DNA from: Lithospermum erythrorhizon
Taxonomy: Eukaryota; Streptophyta; Magnoliopsida; Boraginales; Boraginaceae
Assembly: GCA_019722365.1 (NCBI GenBank)
Contig: JADFUC010000766.1
Coordinates: forward strand, 1 to 64,000
Direction of reading: 5' to 3'
DNA length: 64,000 bases
The position numbers were made by a program, and so were the translations under genes. Of this stretch, positions 47,369 through 60,126 are shown piece after piece (the first letter of the stretch is position 1; each line of letters starts with the position of its first letter). The notes beneath the pieces are model-generated. The model searched no databases and had not been told where the DNA came from. It was given only the letters and a program-made list of their open reading frames with translations.

Positions 47369-49705
47369 TTAGTTCTCTTGAAGCTTATTGAAACGCAGCT
47401 TTCTTTGACAATTTTCCTGGGCCTTTGTGATACATTGAAAATAATGATTCGGGTATCTCGCTTCAGGATGCCTTCGGTGCATCTGTTTGAAGATAAGAGG
47501 TGGTTTTGATTGAATTTGAGGTTTGATGTTTTTTTGATTTTTCTCCTTTGAGATCATATTTTCCGGTTTTTTTATATTGGTCCAGGAGGTTGCCAATTCG
47601 ATGCAGTTATTGAAGATGGTTTTATTGTTTAAATTTGCATTATTAAAGGTGAGGTTATTTCTAGTGATGCAAATTGTCCACAAAATGATGTAGTAGAGTT
47701 GAATTGAGTTTTGACTTGAGTTGGTATTGATCCATTTTGAAGAGAAGGAGAAAATATTTTGATCTCCTTGGTGTTGAAGTTGAAAGTTGACCAGATATGC
47801 TTGGGAAAGGGGCAAGAGTAGAAAAGGTGGTTTATTGTTTCGACTGGATCGTGACAAAATTCACATTTTGTATTTATGATTTTAGTTTTTTAATGAGACT
47901 TTTTGATGGGAGCCTATTGAGGAGCAATTTTCAAATAAAAACCTTTATTTTTTGAGGAACAGGAAGCTTCCAAATTTTCTTCCAGGTTTGGTTGGAAATA
48001 TTTTTGAGGTTTGATGGAGTTTTGAAAGTCTTAAATTTTTTTTCATTAATGGCTTTATAGATATTTTTTGTTTTGACTAAATCTTGAGGCTACGTTTTAA
48101 TATCATCTTCTCCTGTTGGTTTAATGTTAATGATTTTTTTGACAATATTTTCATTGAAAGATTTTCTGAGAAGAGTTGTATTCCAATGCATTTCGGGAGT
48201 GTGGAGTTCAAAGACTTTACACGGGCTTCACGCGGGTGTTTCGGGGTGGTTCTCTCGAATGACATGCTGAGATTCGAAGCCAATAAGGAGTACGTAGATG
48301 TTGATCCCATTTTCGATGTAATTCAAATCATAGATTGATTGAGTTTTTCAAGACCCGATTGTAAACTTCTCCAGACCCATGAGGGGTTGTTATTTTTTGT
48401 TACCTTAAGGGGGTCGGATTTTGGGTAATACATTGATTTAAAGAGCAGTCAGGTGAGCCCGGATATTGACAAGTCCAAACTATTTCAGCCAGAGGGCAAG
48501 ATTGGCGACGGAGGTGCTCAAACCAAGTCCTCCTTTTTTCTTTTTTCTAGACACAAAATTCTCAATTTATCTAATGAATGTTTTGAGAAAATTAATGATA
48601 TTTTATCAAGAGAAATTCCTATTTTTTATCAATGATATTTGAGAAAATTAATTTCCTATTTTTTTATATCAAGAGAAATTCCCAGGGAATTTCCAAAATT
48701 ATCCAAAGGGGTGACTTTTAAGTCTTTAAGAATTTTATTTTTTGAAAAAGTAGGAGTGATAGTGCTAAAAGTGATTATAGATTTTTTGCAGTTAATGATT
48801 TGACCTGACTTTGAGCAAAAGTCTGTAATTGTATTACAAAATGAAGAAATGCTATTGGGATTAAGGTGCATGTATATGAATCGGCTATCCGCAAAGAGTA
48901 TGACTACTCGCTCCACTTTTTGCAATTGAGATTTCTTTAAGGTTTTTTTGTATTGAGACGCGAGGGTGGATGCAGAGCTTCAAGACACCGCAAAGAGGAT
49001 GTGAGAGTAGCTGGATCCTTGTCGGAGTCCATACACATGAGGGCTCAGCGGGAGTCAGGTTTAACTATTAACAAAGAACTGGCAGATTCGACAGCTGGCT
49101 AATAATAATAATATTCTTTCTGGAGCAAGATTATTAATCCAATGATTTGGGAATTTGAGTTTTGCAAGAACCGCCAAAAGGAATTCCCAGTTTACTCTGT
49201 CAAAAGTTTTACTCATGTCAATTTTAATTGCGGCCATGCCGTTCTTTTAGCATTTTGAACTTTGGATACAATGAGTAAGCTCTTGTGCCATAAGGATGTT
49301 GTCTTGGGCACCTCTTCCTTGTATGAACCCATTTTCAAAGTGGGGGGGAGAAGAGTTGAGACAAGCTTTGATCTCAAGGACTAAGACTTTGGAGCTAATC
49401 TTATAAGTTAACTAAGACTTTGGAGGCAATCTTATAATTTACGTTACAAAGGCTTATGTACGAACTTTGATGCTCGCGTGGAGTTGTTTATTTTGGAACG
49501 GTATGACGAAAAGTATTGTTTATTTCCTTGTATATAACCATTATTAAGAAAGTCTAGAATTGATTTGGGCGAGATCGCTTTAACGATGTCCCAATTTTTC
49601 TTGGAGCATAATTCAACCGAGCAACCATCCGTCCGGGAGACTTATTGTGAGCCATTTGAAATAGAGCCTTCTTAACCTCTTCCGGAGAGAAAGGAAGGTT
49701 AAGGT
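47369..49705 (-). pseudogene. LINE ORF2: reverse transcriptase and C-terminal region
   Basis: Next to the Copia LTR, the - strand reads LDLNLPFSPEEVKKALFQMA then HNKSPG, the start of the L1 RT domain. FIQGRGAQDNILMAQELTH and AIKIDMSKTFDRVNWEFLL follow at about 49330-49170, then GLRQGS (about 49010). VILFADS with SFCNTITDFCSKSGQIINCK at 48900-48780 is the catalytic region; FADD is changed to FADS, losing one catalytic Asp. WKLPVPQKIKVFI (about 47970) and the W-CITRNNLTFNN stretch near 47680 are the zf-RVT and tail regions. The frame is broken in many places, so it is inactive. Confidence 0.8.
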
Positions 49706-49707
49706 CA

Positions 49708-51053
49708 AGTTGAATAACGGTATTCCATTCAAACCTATTTTTGAAGATAACAAATTGTTTAATCGAACTAATCCCGCTTTCAAGTGAAATACGATTCGTG
49801 CTTATTTTAATATGTCTGCCGCTTAAAATGTTGATCGGACGCTCGGAGGTCATGGATGAGTCTATCAAACGCCAAGCCTTCGGGCGAGCCTCGTGTTCTT
49901 TATCGTTCATGTGTTAGCTTACAAACTCTACACTCTGGGGCATATCGACGCTTAAATACGTAGAAGAATTTACTTTTGCGATTTAATCTTATTTGTTTTA
50001 AAATCTATAAATTCATAGTTTCTAATCCTAAGTATAGATTGATTCATGGTTAAGTCTGCATAAACGATCGTCATTTTCCTCGCTTCGAATCGGGCTTGAA
50101 ACGATCTTTTATTTTGGAAACAGAACTAACCATCGAAACCTCATCGGTAGGTTCCCCGGCCCGATGATCGAGACTCTCGAGACCGTCTCGAGCAGGGTCC
50201 CGATGATCAAGACCCCTGCACCTCTCGATGTGGTCTACACGTAGCCGGGCTTATAGCCGTTGCACTTGGGCCATCGGTATTCATCTACCCCCCGTCTCGG
50301 CTGGGCCACGACGCTGGGCTCTTTTCAGCTCATATTTTGTGCACTATATAAGCCTCCTCTTTTCAAAACACCAACAACTTTGCAAAATCTTTTTTGACCA
50401 CCTTTTCTCTCGAAAGATTCAATTCATTGCAAATCAAAAGGCAAAAGTCATAACTCCTACATTTAATTCGTCATTATCTTTGTGTAGAGAGTTTCCTAGT
50501 TGTGTGAAAAATTACATTTCTCAATCCTTTATTGTATTGAGTGAAATCCTGTGTGGGAAGCATAGGGTTGCTATTCTAGGTCGTAGTGAAGAGTCGAAAT
50601 CCCGAGAGCTGCAGCCTCAAGTTCCTAATCTAGGTCGATTAGAGTTGAAACTTACTGGCAAATTGGGTCACTTACTTGAGGCTGTGTGTTTGATAATATT
50701 CTGAGAGAAGGTTTGTGTGTAATCAAACATTTCTTCAAGAGCTTATCTTTGCCAAAACTCCGAGGTTGGAAAGCCGATCCGCCGAAAGCAAGAGGAACCG
50801 AAACCTCGCTAAAATGCGGTGTATCGTATTTCTTTCCTTACTCTTTACTTTCAAGATTCTTATTTTTTATTGGGTTAATCAATTTGATTATTTATATTGT
50901 TGACTAATCATTTTCGAGCTTGGGTAGTCAGTCTATCACATTACCATATTCCTTTTGTTCATTAATCTCAGATTATTAAATTTAAACCTAAAAAGTTAAT
51001 AACTTAACTTAAAACCTTATTCACCCCCTCTAAGGTTGTAAATCTAGCTAACA
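49708..51053 (+). repeat. SIRE-type 5' LTR
   Basis: Matches 58787-60126 from end to end (for example tattccattcaaacctattt and aaatctagctaaca near the end). It contains several CTCGAGACC / GGTCCCGATGA motifs at 50150-50240 and a TATATAAG at 50345-50352, a plausible TATA box for the element transcript. A degraded tRNA-Met primer site (attgcatcgagac) follows at 51054. Confidence 0.85.
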
Positions 51054-51239
51054 ATTGCATCGAGACTGTGGTTCTACGCCTTGCCTTAAAATTCAGAGAA
51101 AAGATTGCGGGTAGAACGTAATACGGGTAGCTCGGGAACTTTTAAGTGCCAAGGTAGTCGAAAGGCAAGGCCACCATCAAGCCAATGGATCAAATTATGA
51201 CTATCGGGTGCAACGCATTCAAGTATCACGTGCAAAGCA

Positions 51240-52670
51240 TCGACATAAATTATGGAGAGTGATCATCAAGGGACCACTCATTCCAATGAAGTATCAAATT
51301 TTCAAGCCGAGCTCATAGGAACTTGACCAAAGCTGCAGGCCAATATAAGAGAATTAGCGCCCGCCGTGTTCCAATTTGAGGACGTGGATAAGAAGAGGGA
51401 CGGAGTGCTATGGACGATGAATTCAAGAAAGTGGAGTTGAAATTCCAAAGCCATTCATGTTCTTCACAATGCCATGTGTATGGAGGAGTATGCTCGAGCC
51501 GGGTGGACGCAAGTCGCTGCGATACGGGACTTGCTAAACCGCCTACGCTGGGTTCTAGTCATGAAGACTACAAGTGGTTCGACTCTTGACAAGTGGAATA
51601 TCAAACCTTGAAATGGTACCCGAGAGTCCATCAAAGATATGCATCAAAGGTTCAACACCATCATAAACAACTTGGATTCTCTAGGGAAGACATTCTCCTT
51701 AGAAGAATTGAATGGGAGAATCATAGAAGCCGTCAATCCCGAATTTGGCCAAAAAGTTTGTGCAATTAATGAAGCCAAAGACATCAAGACTCTTTCCACT
51801 CAAGAGCTCATTGGATCTTTGAAAGCCGAAGAGGAAGTAATTGCTAAGAACAAGGCTCGAGAATTAAGGGACAAAAAGAAAATGGCTCTTGTAGCGGCCA
51901 AAGCTCAAAAAGTTCATGAGAAAAGTGAGATGCATTTGTGATGATGAAGATATGGCCATGTTATTAGATACTTCAAAAAGTTTCTAAATTCAAAAGAGTA
52001 ACAATGATCATATCATGAAATCTCAAGAAATATGACAATCCAGAAAGGAAATGAAAAGGCAAGCACAAGAGGGCAAAATCAAAAAAGAGATAACATGTTT
52101 CAATGCAACAAGCCCGACATCTCAAGCACGGGATTGTCCTGCCTAGCCAAGAGGTCTCAACCCAAGAAAATATGCAACAAGGCCACTTGGGATGATGAAC
52201 TGAAGCGAACCGACCTCGGGTTGAAACTTGCAACGTGGGCGGCCTCATGGCACAAGATTCTATGGAGGTACCTCTTAACTCTATTTCCTTTTCGGATGAT
52301 GACCTCACTAGTGATTTACGAGCACCGAATAGTGATGGGATAAGTTACAATAATTATAATGAGTTAGAAAGCTGAAAATTGCTTAAAAAGAACAAAGAAC
52401 TTTCAAAAACCAATAAAAGCTTGCTTGCCAAAACCACCTCTCTTGAAAATGAAGTTACTTTGTTAAAGCTTGATTCCAATTTAAAAAATGACGGTATTCT
52501 TGAAAAATTGGAGCTTAAACAAAATCTTAAAAAGGTTGAGTTAGAAAACGTAGAACTCAAGAAATCACTCAACTTATATTCATTGAGAACAAACAAGTTG
52601 AATGAAATTCTTGATGCTCAACGTTATCCAACCAACAAAAAAGGGGTTAAAGTATTCAAATGATAACTCC
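51240..52670 (+). pseudogene. SIRE-type gag
   Basis: At 51627-51850, ESIKDMHQRFNTIINNLDSL, FSLEELNGRIIEAVNPEFG and TLSTQELIGSLKAEEE are the UBN2-type gag domain of plant Copia elements. A basic region follows (KKMALVAAKAQKVHEKSE), then a weak zinc-knuckle area (about 52100). At 52379-52663 lies a Lys/Glu/Leu-rich coiled coil (LKKNKELSKTNKSLLAK, LENVELKKSLNLYSL) typical of the region after the knuckle in SIRE elements. Gag builds the virus-like particle. Stops separate the three parts. Confidence 0.78.
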
Positions 52671-52899
52671 TATCACTTTAATGTTGCTTCATCATCCGCA
52701 TCCAAGTTTGTAAGACCGCATTTCACTTGCACTTATTGTGAAAAGGAATCACAAGTCTTCTAGATGTCCCGTCAGCGTTAATGGCACCAGTCCCAAGTCT
52801 CTAAGAGACCGAAACGGATTTCAAGTAGGAAATCCATCTTACTTTACTAACCCCCAAGCGACCCAAATCACATTGGGTACCTCAATGAAAAATTGACCT

Positions 52900-54190
52900 T
52901 GTGTCAGAGGAGGGCCGCTTAACCCCAAGGACCCAAATCACATTGGGTACCTCGAATGAAAATTTATGGTGAGGGCCGCTCATCCATGAAAGAAAACCAT
53001 TCGATACTGGATAATGGACGCCAAGGCAATACGACGGGAGATGCCTCACTCTTCTTAAAGCTCGCAACAAGGCGGTTGGAAATGTAAAGTTTGCTAACAA
53101 CGAAACCGGCCAAAATCCTAGGTAAGCGCGTATTGGTAAAAAGGTTACTTTAAGATTAAAAATACTTTACTTGTTGATTTCGCCGTAAAGTTTAATTGTT
53201 TATAAGTGCGAGCCAATTATGTGAAAAATGATTTATAAGTTAAATTTTCTAAACATAAGTGTGTTATTTCACAATGTTTCATCTTCATTTGACGTGCATG
53301 GCTATCGATTGAATAATGTATATTATGTTAACTTTGATTCGGCCGAAGTTAGTAATATTTGCATGAATGCGTGTTCAGCGATGACGCTGAAGCCATGCAT
53401 CGACAATGGTCATGCTAGCATTGAAATGTTATCTAAATCGCATAAGCACTCACATGTAAAAGGTCTACCTAATTCACATATAAAAGGTTAAACTTTGCGA
53501 CGCATGTCAATCAAAATGCATAAATCTTCGCTTAAACCTATAAATATTATTTCGCTAAACCATTGTTTACTTGGTTAAGAGCATGATTTGTTTTGGTAAA
53601 TGGATGTTGAGAGTTCGTGGATCGAAATATGTATTTGTTATCATGACGATTACTCAAGGTTTGCATTTCGGGCAATTGGCCTCATGCACAAAGAGTGATT
53701 TTTTAAAGAGTTCGCTAAGCTGCGTGAGGGAAGCTCATGAATGAAAAGGATTCAAAATCAAAGCTATAAGAAGTGATCATGGAGGCGAAGTTCAAAATGA
53801 GGAGTTCTGGTGAGTTTTGTGGGGAGCATGGGATCCAAATATAACTTTTCTAAGCACTGGGCAACACCTCAACAAAACGGAGTCATGAGCGAAAGAATGT
53901 GACTATTCAAGAAATGAGCCGCACTCATGTCAATGAGCACAACTTGCCAAAATACTTTTGGGGACATGCCGTGGACACCGCGTGTTACACTATCAACCGG
54001 GTATTCCTTAGACCTATTCTCGACAAAACTCCTTACAAGCTTGGGTATCGTAGCATCCCTCAGACATTATTTTAAAGTCTTTGGATGTAAATGCTATATT
54101 CTCTTAACACCAAAGATAGATTGGGAAAATTGACAAATCTAATGAGGCAATCTTCTTGGTTATTCTAAAACTAGTAAAGCATTATATCAT
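52900..54190 (+). pseudogene. SIRE-type protease and integrase
   Basis: HSILDNGR then GDASLFLKLAT (about 53000-53070) is the Copia protease start, with D-S-G changed to D-N-G. The integrase appears as RGSKYVFVIM (53613), IRSDHGGEVQNEEFW (about 53765), EHGIQ (53827) and MSRTHVNEHNLPKYFWGHAV (about 53913-53975), then CYTINRVFLRPILDKTPYKL. These correspond to the DDE core and the region after it. The central D-G-GE motif remains readable, but the reading frame changes several times. Confidence 0.78.
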
Positions 54191-54779
54191 CTATAATAAG
54201 TAAGGATCAATGCTGCAAGAATCTATTATTCATGTTAACTCCTTGATGAATCTAATCCGCTTGTTGGAGAAGTTGTATTAGGATTTGTGATGATTCATTA
54301 GGTGGCAATGTGGATGAGAATTTCAAAGATGCATGAGCCTCAAAACCAAGTATCAAATCTATGAAGGATCAACCATGGGGAGAAACAAATAATCATCGAA
54401 CCGCAAGATGGATGATTATCTCCACGGGCGAACACATGAAGATCTACCCAGTGGGAGACGAGGATCGCCAAGAATCATCCTCGGATCTCATTCTAGGTGA
54501 TCTCGAAGGGGTAACTACTCCGATCCTCCTTAAATAATGTTTGCCTTCAGAGTGCTTATGTATCCATTTAGTACCTCTTAATATTAAACAAGCTCTGTAG
54601 TGGATCCGGATTGATTTTATCTATGCAAAAAGAATCCTGAACAATTTGGAAAGATGCAAAGTTTGACACTTAGTTGAAAAACTCGCGATAAACCATTATT
54701 TGGACAAAAATGGGTTTTCAGAATAAACTCGATGAAACCTTGTCGTTTTTAAGAATAAAAAGTCGCCTTGTCGTTTCAA

Positions 54780-56060
54780 GGTTATAAACAAGTCGAAGGA
54801 GTTGACTTTTGATGAACTCTTTTGTTCGTGGCTAGTTGAATCCATTCGTTATATTCTAGCCTTCGCTAGTCACATGGATTTCAAACTACACCAAAATGAT
54901 GTCAAAAGCGTTTTCTAAATGGTTTTTTGATTTATGTGAAGCTTTTGTAAACAACCACCGGTTTCAAGATCCTAATTATCCTCTCATCACATTTTTAAAC
55001 TGTATAAAGCCCTTTACGGTTTAAAAACAAGTACCTAGAGTCAAAATGAGAGGTTAAGCACACATTTAGTCATGAATGGTTTCAAGAAGCAAGCTCGATT
55101 CCACTCTTTCTTTCCTTAAAACCAAGGGCAAACATCTTATTGTTGTTCAAACTTATGTTGATGATATTATTTTCGGTTCTACTTCAATGATTTGTTGTGT
55201 GAGTGAATTTGCAAAATGATGACAAGCTGAAGTTCGAGATGAAAGATGACAAGCGAATTGAACTTCTTTCTCGACTCCAAGCGAAGCAAACGGACGACGG
55301 ATCTTCATTAAATGCCAAGTTCTCGAAAGAGCTCATAAAGAAATTCGGGATGGAAGATGCAAAGGTGATCGGAACTCCCATGTCTACATCAACTAAGCTT
55401 CGAAAAGGATGAAAGAAGCGTGGCCAAGTGTCAGAATGAGACAAAATATCGAGGTATGATTGGTAGTCTTCTTTATCTTACCGCTTCTAGACCCGATATT
55501 ATGTTTGCCGTTTGTTTGTGTGCTCGTTTCCAAGCGTGTCCCAAAGAGTCTCATCTTAAAGCGGTTAAAAGGATCCTTCGGTACGTGAAAGGAACAATTG
55601 ATTATGGGCTTTGGTATCCGATGAGCAAGAATTTTGAACTTGTGGGATACTCGGATGCGGATTTTCAAGGGCTGCACACTTGATGTAAAAGAGCACTAAA
55701 GGGACTTGTCACTTCATAGGACATAAATTTCACCTCTTGGTCAAGCAAAGTAAGGCAAAATAGTGTCAGATTGTCAACGGCGAGGCCGAATATGCTGCTG
55801 TTGGAAATTGTGTTGCTTAAGTGCTTTGGATGAAACAAACTTTGAAGATTTCGATCAAGTATGACTAAGCTAAGATATGATAACACAAGCCATCAATATT
55901 GCCAAGAATCCAAAGCAACATTCAAGGACCAAGCACATTGAACCGCTATCACTTCATCCGACCATGTGCAAAAGTGGAACATTGATCTCAAGTTCGTGGG
56001 GACAATGATCAACTTTATGACATCTTCACCAAACCACTACCCGAGGATCAATTTAACAAA
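54780..56060 (+). pseudogene. SIRE-type reverse transcriptase and RNase H
   Basis: RYILAFASHMDFKLHQNDVKS (about 54850-54910, across one shift), then FKLYKALYGLKTS (about 54990) and QTYVDDIIFGST (about 55150) are Copia RT motifs, including an intact Y-V-D-D. From 55441, [35 protein letters not shown] and [11 protein letters not shown] lead into RNase H; then GEAEYAAVGNCVA (about 55780) and TKHIE (about 55935). This polymerase would copy element RNA into DNA. Multiple stops make it inactive, though it is the best-preserved RT in the window. Confidence 0.8.
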
Positions 56061-56859
56061 GATTAGGCGAGTCGTGATGCTTCATCTTCTAGTGTTATTT
56101 TATCTTTCATGTCTTTTTATGCCTTAAATTGTATGACAAGTGTGTTTAAATTATGTCAAATTTTGTTAATTGGGATGATAAGCCAAATGATAAAATTGTC
56201 CGAAATGGTTGTGAGTTGAATTGTTGGGGATGCTAGTGAAATATGGAGAATTATGGTTATGCTTTGAGGTTGAAGATATTGGTTGTGTGATATTGAGGAT
56301 ATTTGCTTTGATTGGATGTGTTTCTGCTGTTTTTGGGCGAGCACAAGACAAGTGGATGTTTGGGATTATCATGGAGCATCGCGATGTTTGGGCGATATTG
56401 TGAATTATTGTTGGTTTTCGAGACTTATCAGCGACCCCCTGTCTACGAGGTCTCATGGCGCGGTATGACCGCCTCAACCCGTCATCGAGACCCCATCGAG
56501 ACCCCTTGTTTCCTCGATGGTGTTCACGCAATAAATGTACTTCTTACTGCTCATAGCCCATCGGCACTCTCCCTCGAATGGGTCTCGATGGCGGAAATAA
56601 CCAACTGGCAACTGCCTCATCGAGACCCCAGGGTCTCGAATGGGTCTCGATGAACTGACCCTATAAATACCCTATCAGCCGATTTCTTCTTCATTTCAAC
56701 CTAATTTCCCAAATCTCTCAACCCTAATACACCATAACCACCACCTTCAACCCTTCCCTTCAACAATTTATCAAAGATTCACCATTTTATCACTCAAAAT
56801 TCACTACATTTCCTTCTACAAACCCAAACACTATACTTATTCCAAATTTAATCATAAAA
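56061..56859 (+). promoter_or_regulatory. Spacer with a promoter-like block before the extra ORF
   Basis: After RNase H the sequence contains a cluster of CATCGAGACCCC, GGGTCTCGATG and CCTCGATGG motifs (56440-56650), resembling the motif-rich block of this element's own LTR. It is followed by TATAAATA at 56662-56669, then a CT/CA-rich leader up to ATG at 56860. The layout looks like a separate promoter for the downstream ORF. This is inference from motif order. Confidence 0.45.
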
Positions 56860-58202
56860 ATGGCCTCAAATCCTTCCAAACCAACTAAAAAGAGGGCAAG
56901 AACACAAAATCCTAAATCTTCTAGCCAAGTTGTTCTTTATCAAGGTGGAAGTTCCTCAAATCCACAATCGTTGACAATGAATCCCTTTGCTTTCTAGAGG
57001 AGGAAAGTGGAAGAATTGGGGAAGCCCAACATTCTCGACGTATTACTATGACGGAGGAGACTCAAGTAATTACATTCTCGGGAGTCGGGTCAAATTTCAA
57101 AAATGGGAGAAATTTCTGGGTAAGTCCTATGACATCTTTCCGGATTGGGTTTACTTTTTCTATGAGCATGTTATCATTCACACTCCTAGTAGCAATAATC
57201 TCAATATTAAGTTGGAGTTTAATGGGAGATCGTTTGAATATAAGATGAGAAATTTTAGAGAGGACTTTCGTCGTCTTTCAGAATGGTTTTGCTAGTTACG
57301 CGGTAGATGCGCATTCCGCGGATGAGATCGAGTCGGGCATAATGTAACCGAAATGTTGAATAATGGTAGGAGGTTTAGAAATGGGTATCGAAAGAAGCGG
57401 GGCGGTCGATACTTTGTCAGGTTTACATTTGTATTACCTGGGAGGCAGATTTGCCAATACGTGTTTTAAGTAAGTCCTTGGTCCCTCAAGTGGTTCGCAA
57501 GATAGAACTGAAAGTAGGTTGTAAATTCATTGACATACAAGTTTTTGCTTCGCCAACGTATCAATCTTCCGATCATTATTGCTTTCCACATGCGTCACTC
57601 TATGGGCAATACTAAGGCAACAACTCTTCCGTATGGGATGCTCATTACACATATAATGGAGTCTTGGGGAGGAGATAGAGTGTTTCCTAGGGTATGCTAT
57701 CGAGCAGAGCATGGGGATTACCAAAGACTACTTTAGGACGTACCATTGCTTATCACACAATCGCCTTTGGGCGGAAGCTGAGGCAAATTGGGCTCAAATG
57801 GAGGATAAGAGCAATCCTAACCTACGATGGGAGGAAAATGGTTTAGTAGTCGATGACTCGAGGACCCGTATTTTCGGATGTGATGAAAATGTTGATGACG
57901 AGGACTTCGACTTGTGATGAACGGGATGACGATCTCTACGGGAGTAGGTGATGATAGCGATAATGAGGCTCCTCATGAGTCGAGTAAAGATGTTTCAAGA
58001 CCACGACACTAGGCTTAATGAGATTGCACGGAGGCAACAAGCTATAAAGGATAATCAAGTGCTTCTTATGAAAGGTCAAGAAACTCTTCTCAAGGAAAAC
58101 AAGAAGCTAAAGGACTATGTAAAAGGGATTATGAAATTTCTTTCTTTGTTTTGGAGATGCTACGAGAAGCATGGGCGCCAACAAGAAATATTTAGTATCT
58201 GA
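56860..58202 (+). pseudogene. Extra ORF of the SIRE-type element (plant transposon protein-like)
   Basis: ATG at 56860 gives MASNPSKPTKKRARTQNP, a basic, Ser-rich start, then a stop about 45 codons in. Readable pieces follow in shifting frames: GSRVKFQKWEKFLGK and YDIFPDWVYFFYEH (about 57080-57170), EYKMRNFREDFRRLSEWF (57236-57290), and HMRHSMGNTKATTLPYGMLI then THIMESWGG (57587-57675). An acidic stretch (DENVDDEDFDL) comes next. The last part (57948-58202) is coiled-coil-like (DHDTRLNEIARRQQAIKDNQ). It occupies the place of the env-like ORF in SIRE elements, but no signal or membrane segment is seen. The LPYGMLI-x-HI motif resembles the hAT accessory ORF near 6.6 kb. Function unknown. Confidence 0.6.
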
Positions 58203-58771
58203 CGATGAGGCCGAGGTCGAGGATACCACCGGGTCAAGGGTAATGCAGTACACATCCGCATCTATTTTCCGTGATCCGACTACTTTTCTCCGATCGGGCT
58301 CGCTAAGATTATATTATTGATGATAATGACGATTGCGCTTAATGGCACGATCATTCTTCGATAAGAGCGAATGCGGTCCAAAGATAAACTAAAATGATTT
58401 TGATGGCTCGACCTTTTAATTTGTGTTTGCTTTGTTTATGCCTTATTTATTCCTTGTTTGTGCCCCCTTGCGATGATCCCAAAGGGGAGCGTAGTAGACT
58501 TATGCTTGCTGTGGTCTTTAAACTTTTAGTTTGCTATGGTTTTATATGGTTTTCTTTATGATAACTGTGATACTTTCTTTCTTATAATAGCTTACTGGTG
58601 TTTAATTATCTATCTCTCTCGCCATGCTATTATTTTGCGCCTATCGATATGTCATCCATGGATTATTATGGTTTTATTTCGTAAGAAAGCCTTGGGAATC
58701 TTATGTCGGTGGGGAGCGCGTTTTTGTCTTCATTTCTTTTCCCTTAGCATGTTTTCCAATTTTGTTATCAT
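58203..58771 (+). other. SIRE-type 3' noncoding region
   Basis: T-rich sequence between the extra ORF and the polypurine tract with no recognisable gene. The 86-residue frame at 58536-58796 is hydrophobic because the DNA is T-rich, and is not convincing as a protein. Confidence 0.5.
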
Positions 58772-58784
58772 AAAAAAGGGGGAG
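58772..58784 (+). promoter_or_regulatory. Polypurine tract of the SIRE-type element
   Basis: AAAAAAGGGGGAG immediately before the 3' LTR (which starts TGTTGAATA at 58787); a textbook plus-strand primer site. Confidence 0.85.
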
Positions 58785-58786
58785 TT

Positions 58787-60126
58787 TGTTGAATAATGGT
58801 ATTCCATTCAAACCTATTTTTGAAGATAACAAATTGTTTAATCGAACTAATCCCGTTTTCAAGTGAACATGTATTCAGGTTTATTCTTTAATATGTCTGC
58901 CGCTAAAATGCTGACCGGAATGTTCGAGGCTCACGGATAGCCTATCAAACGCCAAGCCTTCAAGGAGCTCGTGTTCTTTATTGTTCATAGCTTGTAAAGA
59001 AACTCTAAGCACTCTAGTATATTGACGCTTTTAAATACGAGAGTAACGACTTCTTTTTGCGATTTAATCTTATTGTAGTTTAGTGGAATCGATAGTCCGT
59101 AGTTTCTAATCCTAAGTATAGATTGATTCATGGTTAAGTCTCGTACAAATGACTGTGTGTCATTTCGTTTCGAGAATTGGCTTGAAACAATCTTTATTTT
59201 GGAAGAGAACCTTCGAACCATCGAGACCTCATCGGTAGGTTCCCCGCCCGGATGACGAGACCTTCGAGACCCCCCGTCTCGATAGTCCCGATGACGGCAC
59301 TCAAGACCTCTCGAAGGTGGTCTACAATGTGCCGGGCGCCATAGCCGGGCCGCACTTGGCCCATCGAGGGCTCATCGGCACTCGCCCCGACGGGTCACGA
59401 TGCGGACTCTTTTTCAAATTTCATATTTTAGTACCTTATAAGCCTCTTCTTCAAAATACCAACAACTTTTTGCAAAATCTTTTTTACCTAATTTTCAAGC
59501 ATTCAATTCATTGCAATCAAAGGCAAAAGTCATAACTCCTATGGTTTAATTGCCATTATCTTTTGTGGTGAGAGTTTGAAGGCGTGAAGTAGGCCTACAT
59601 TTAACTTTATTGTATCATGTGAAATCCTAAAAGCTGGTTGTGGTCATATTCCTAGGTCGAAAGAGTATAGCCAAACTCAGAGTGTGTTCCTTGGGTTCCT
59701 AATCTAGGCTGATTAGAGTTGAACCTTAGCGGATAGCTTGGGTCACTTAGTGGAGGCTAGGTGTTTGATAATAGTCTTGAGAGAAGTTGCTTGTGTGTAT
59801 TCAAACATTTCTTCAAGAGCTAGTTATCTTTGCCAAAATCCCGAGGTTGGAAAGCCGACGGTCGAGCAGTAGGGGAACCGAAGCTCGTTAAAATCGTGTG
59901 TATTGTCTTTCTCTCTTTACTCTTTACTTTCAAGTATTCTTATTTTATTGCTAATCAATTTGATTACTTATATTGTTGACTAATCATTCTCGAAGCCAGT
60001 AGTTGGTCTATCACATTAGTCTATATTCCTTTGTTCATTAATTCCGCATTATTAAATTGAACTCAAAAGCTTACAACTAATTAAACTTATATTCACCCCC
60101 CCTCTAAGGTTAAATCTAGGCTAACA
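58787..60126 (+). repeat. SIRE-type 3' LTR
   Basis: Partner of 49708-51053. It starts TGTTGAATAATGG, ends CTAACA, and shares the CGAGACC motif block at 59220-59310. Differences from the 5' copy are mainly short indels. Confidence 0.85.

Larger units (their letters stand above)
49708..60126 (+). mobile_element. SIRE-type Ty1/Copia element with an extra ORF
   Basis: LTRs of about 1.34 kb (49708-51053 and 58787-60126) flank gag with a UBN2-type domain and coiled coil, protease, integrase, reverse transcriptase and RNase H in Copia order, and then an additional ORF region (56860-58202) before a polypurine tract. Long LTRs and an extra ORF after pol are features of the SIRE/Maximus lineage. AAGGT (49701-49705) and AAGCT (60127-60131) are a possible target duplication. 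The element lies inside a LINE on the opposite strand. Frames are broken but domains are easy to read. Confidence 0.85.
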
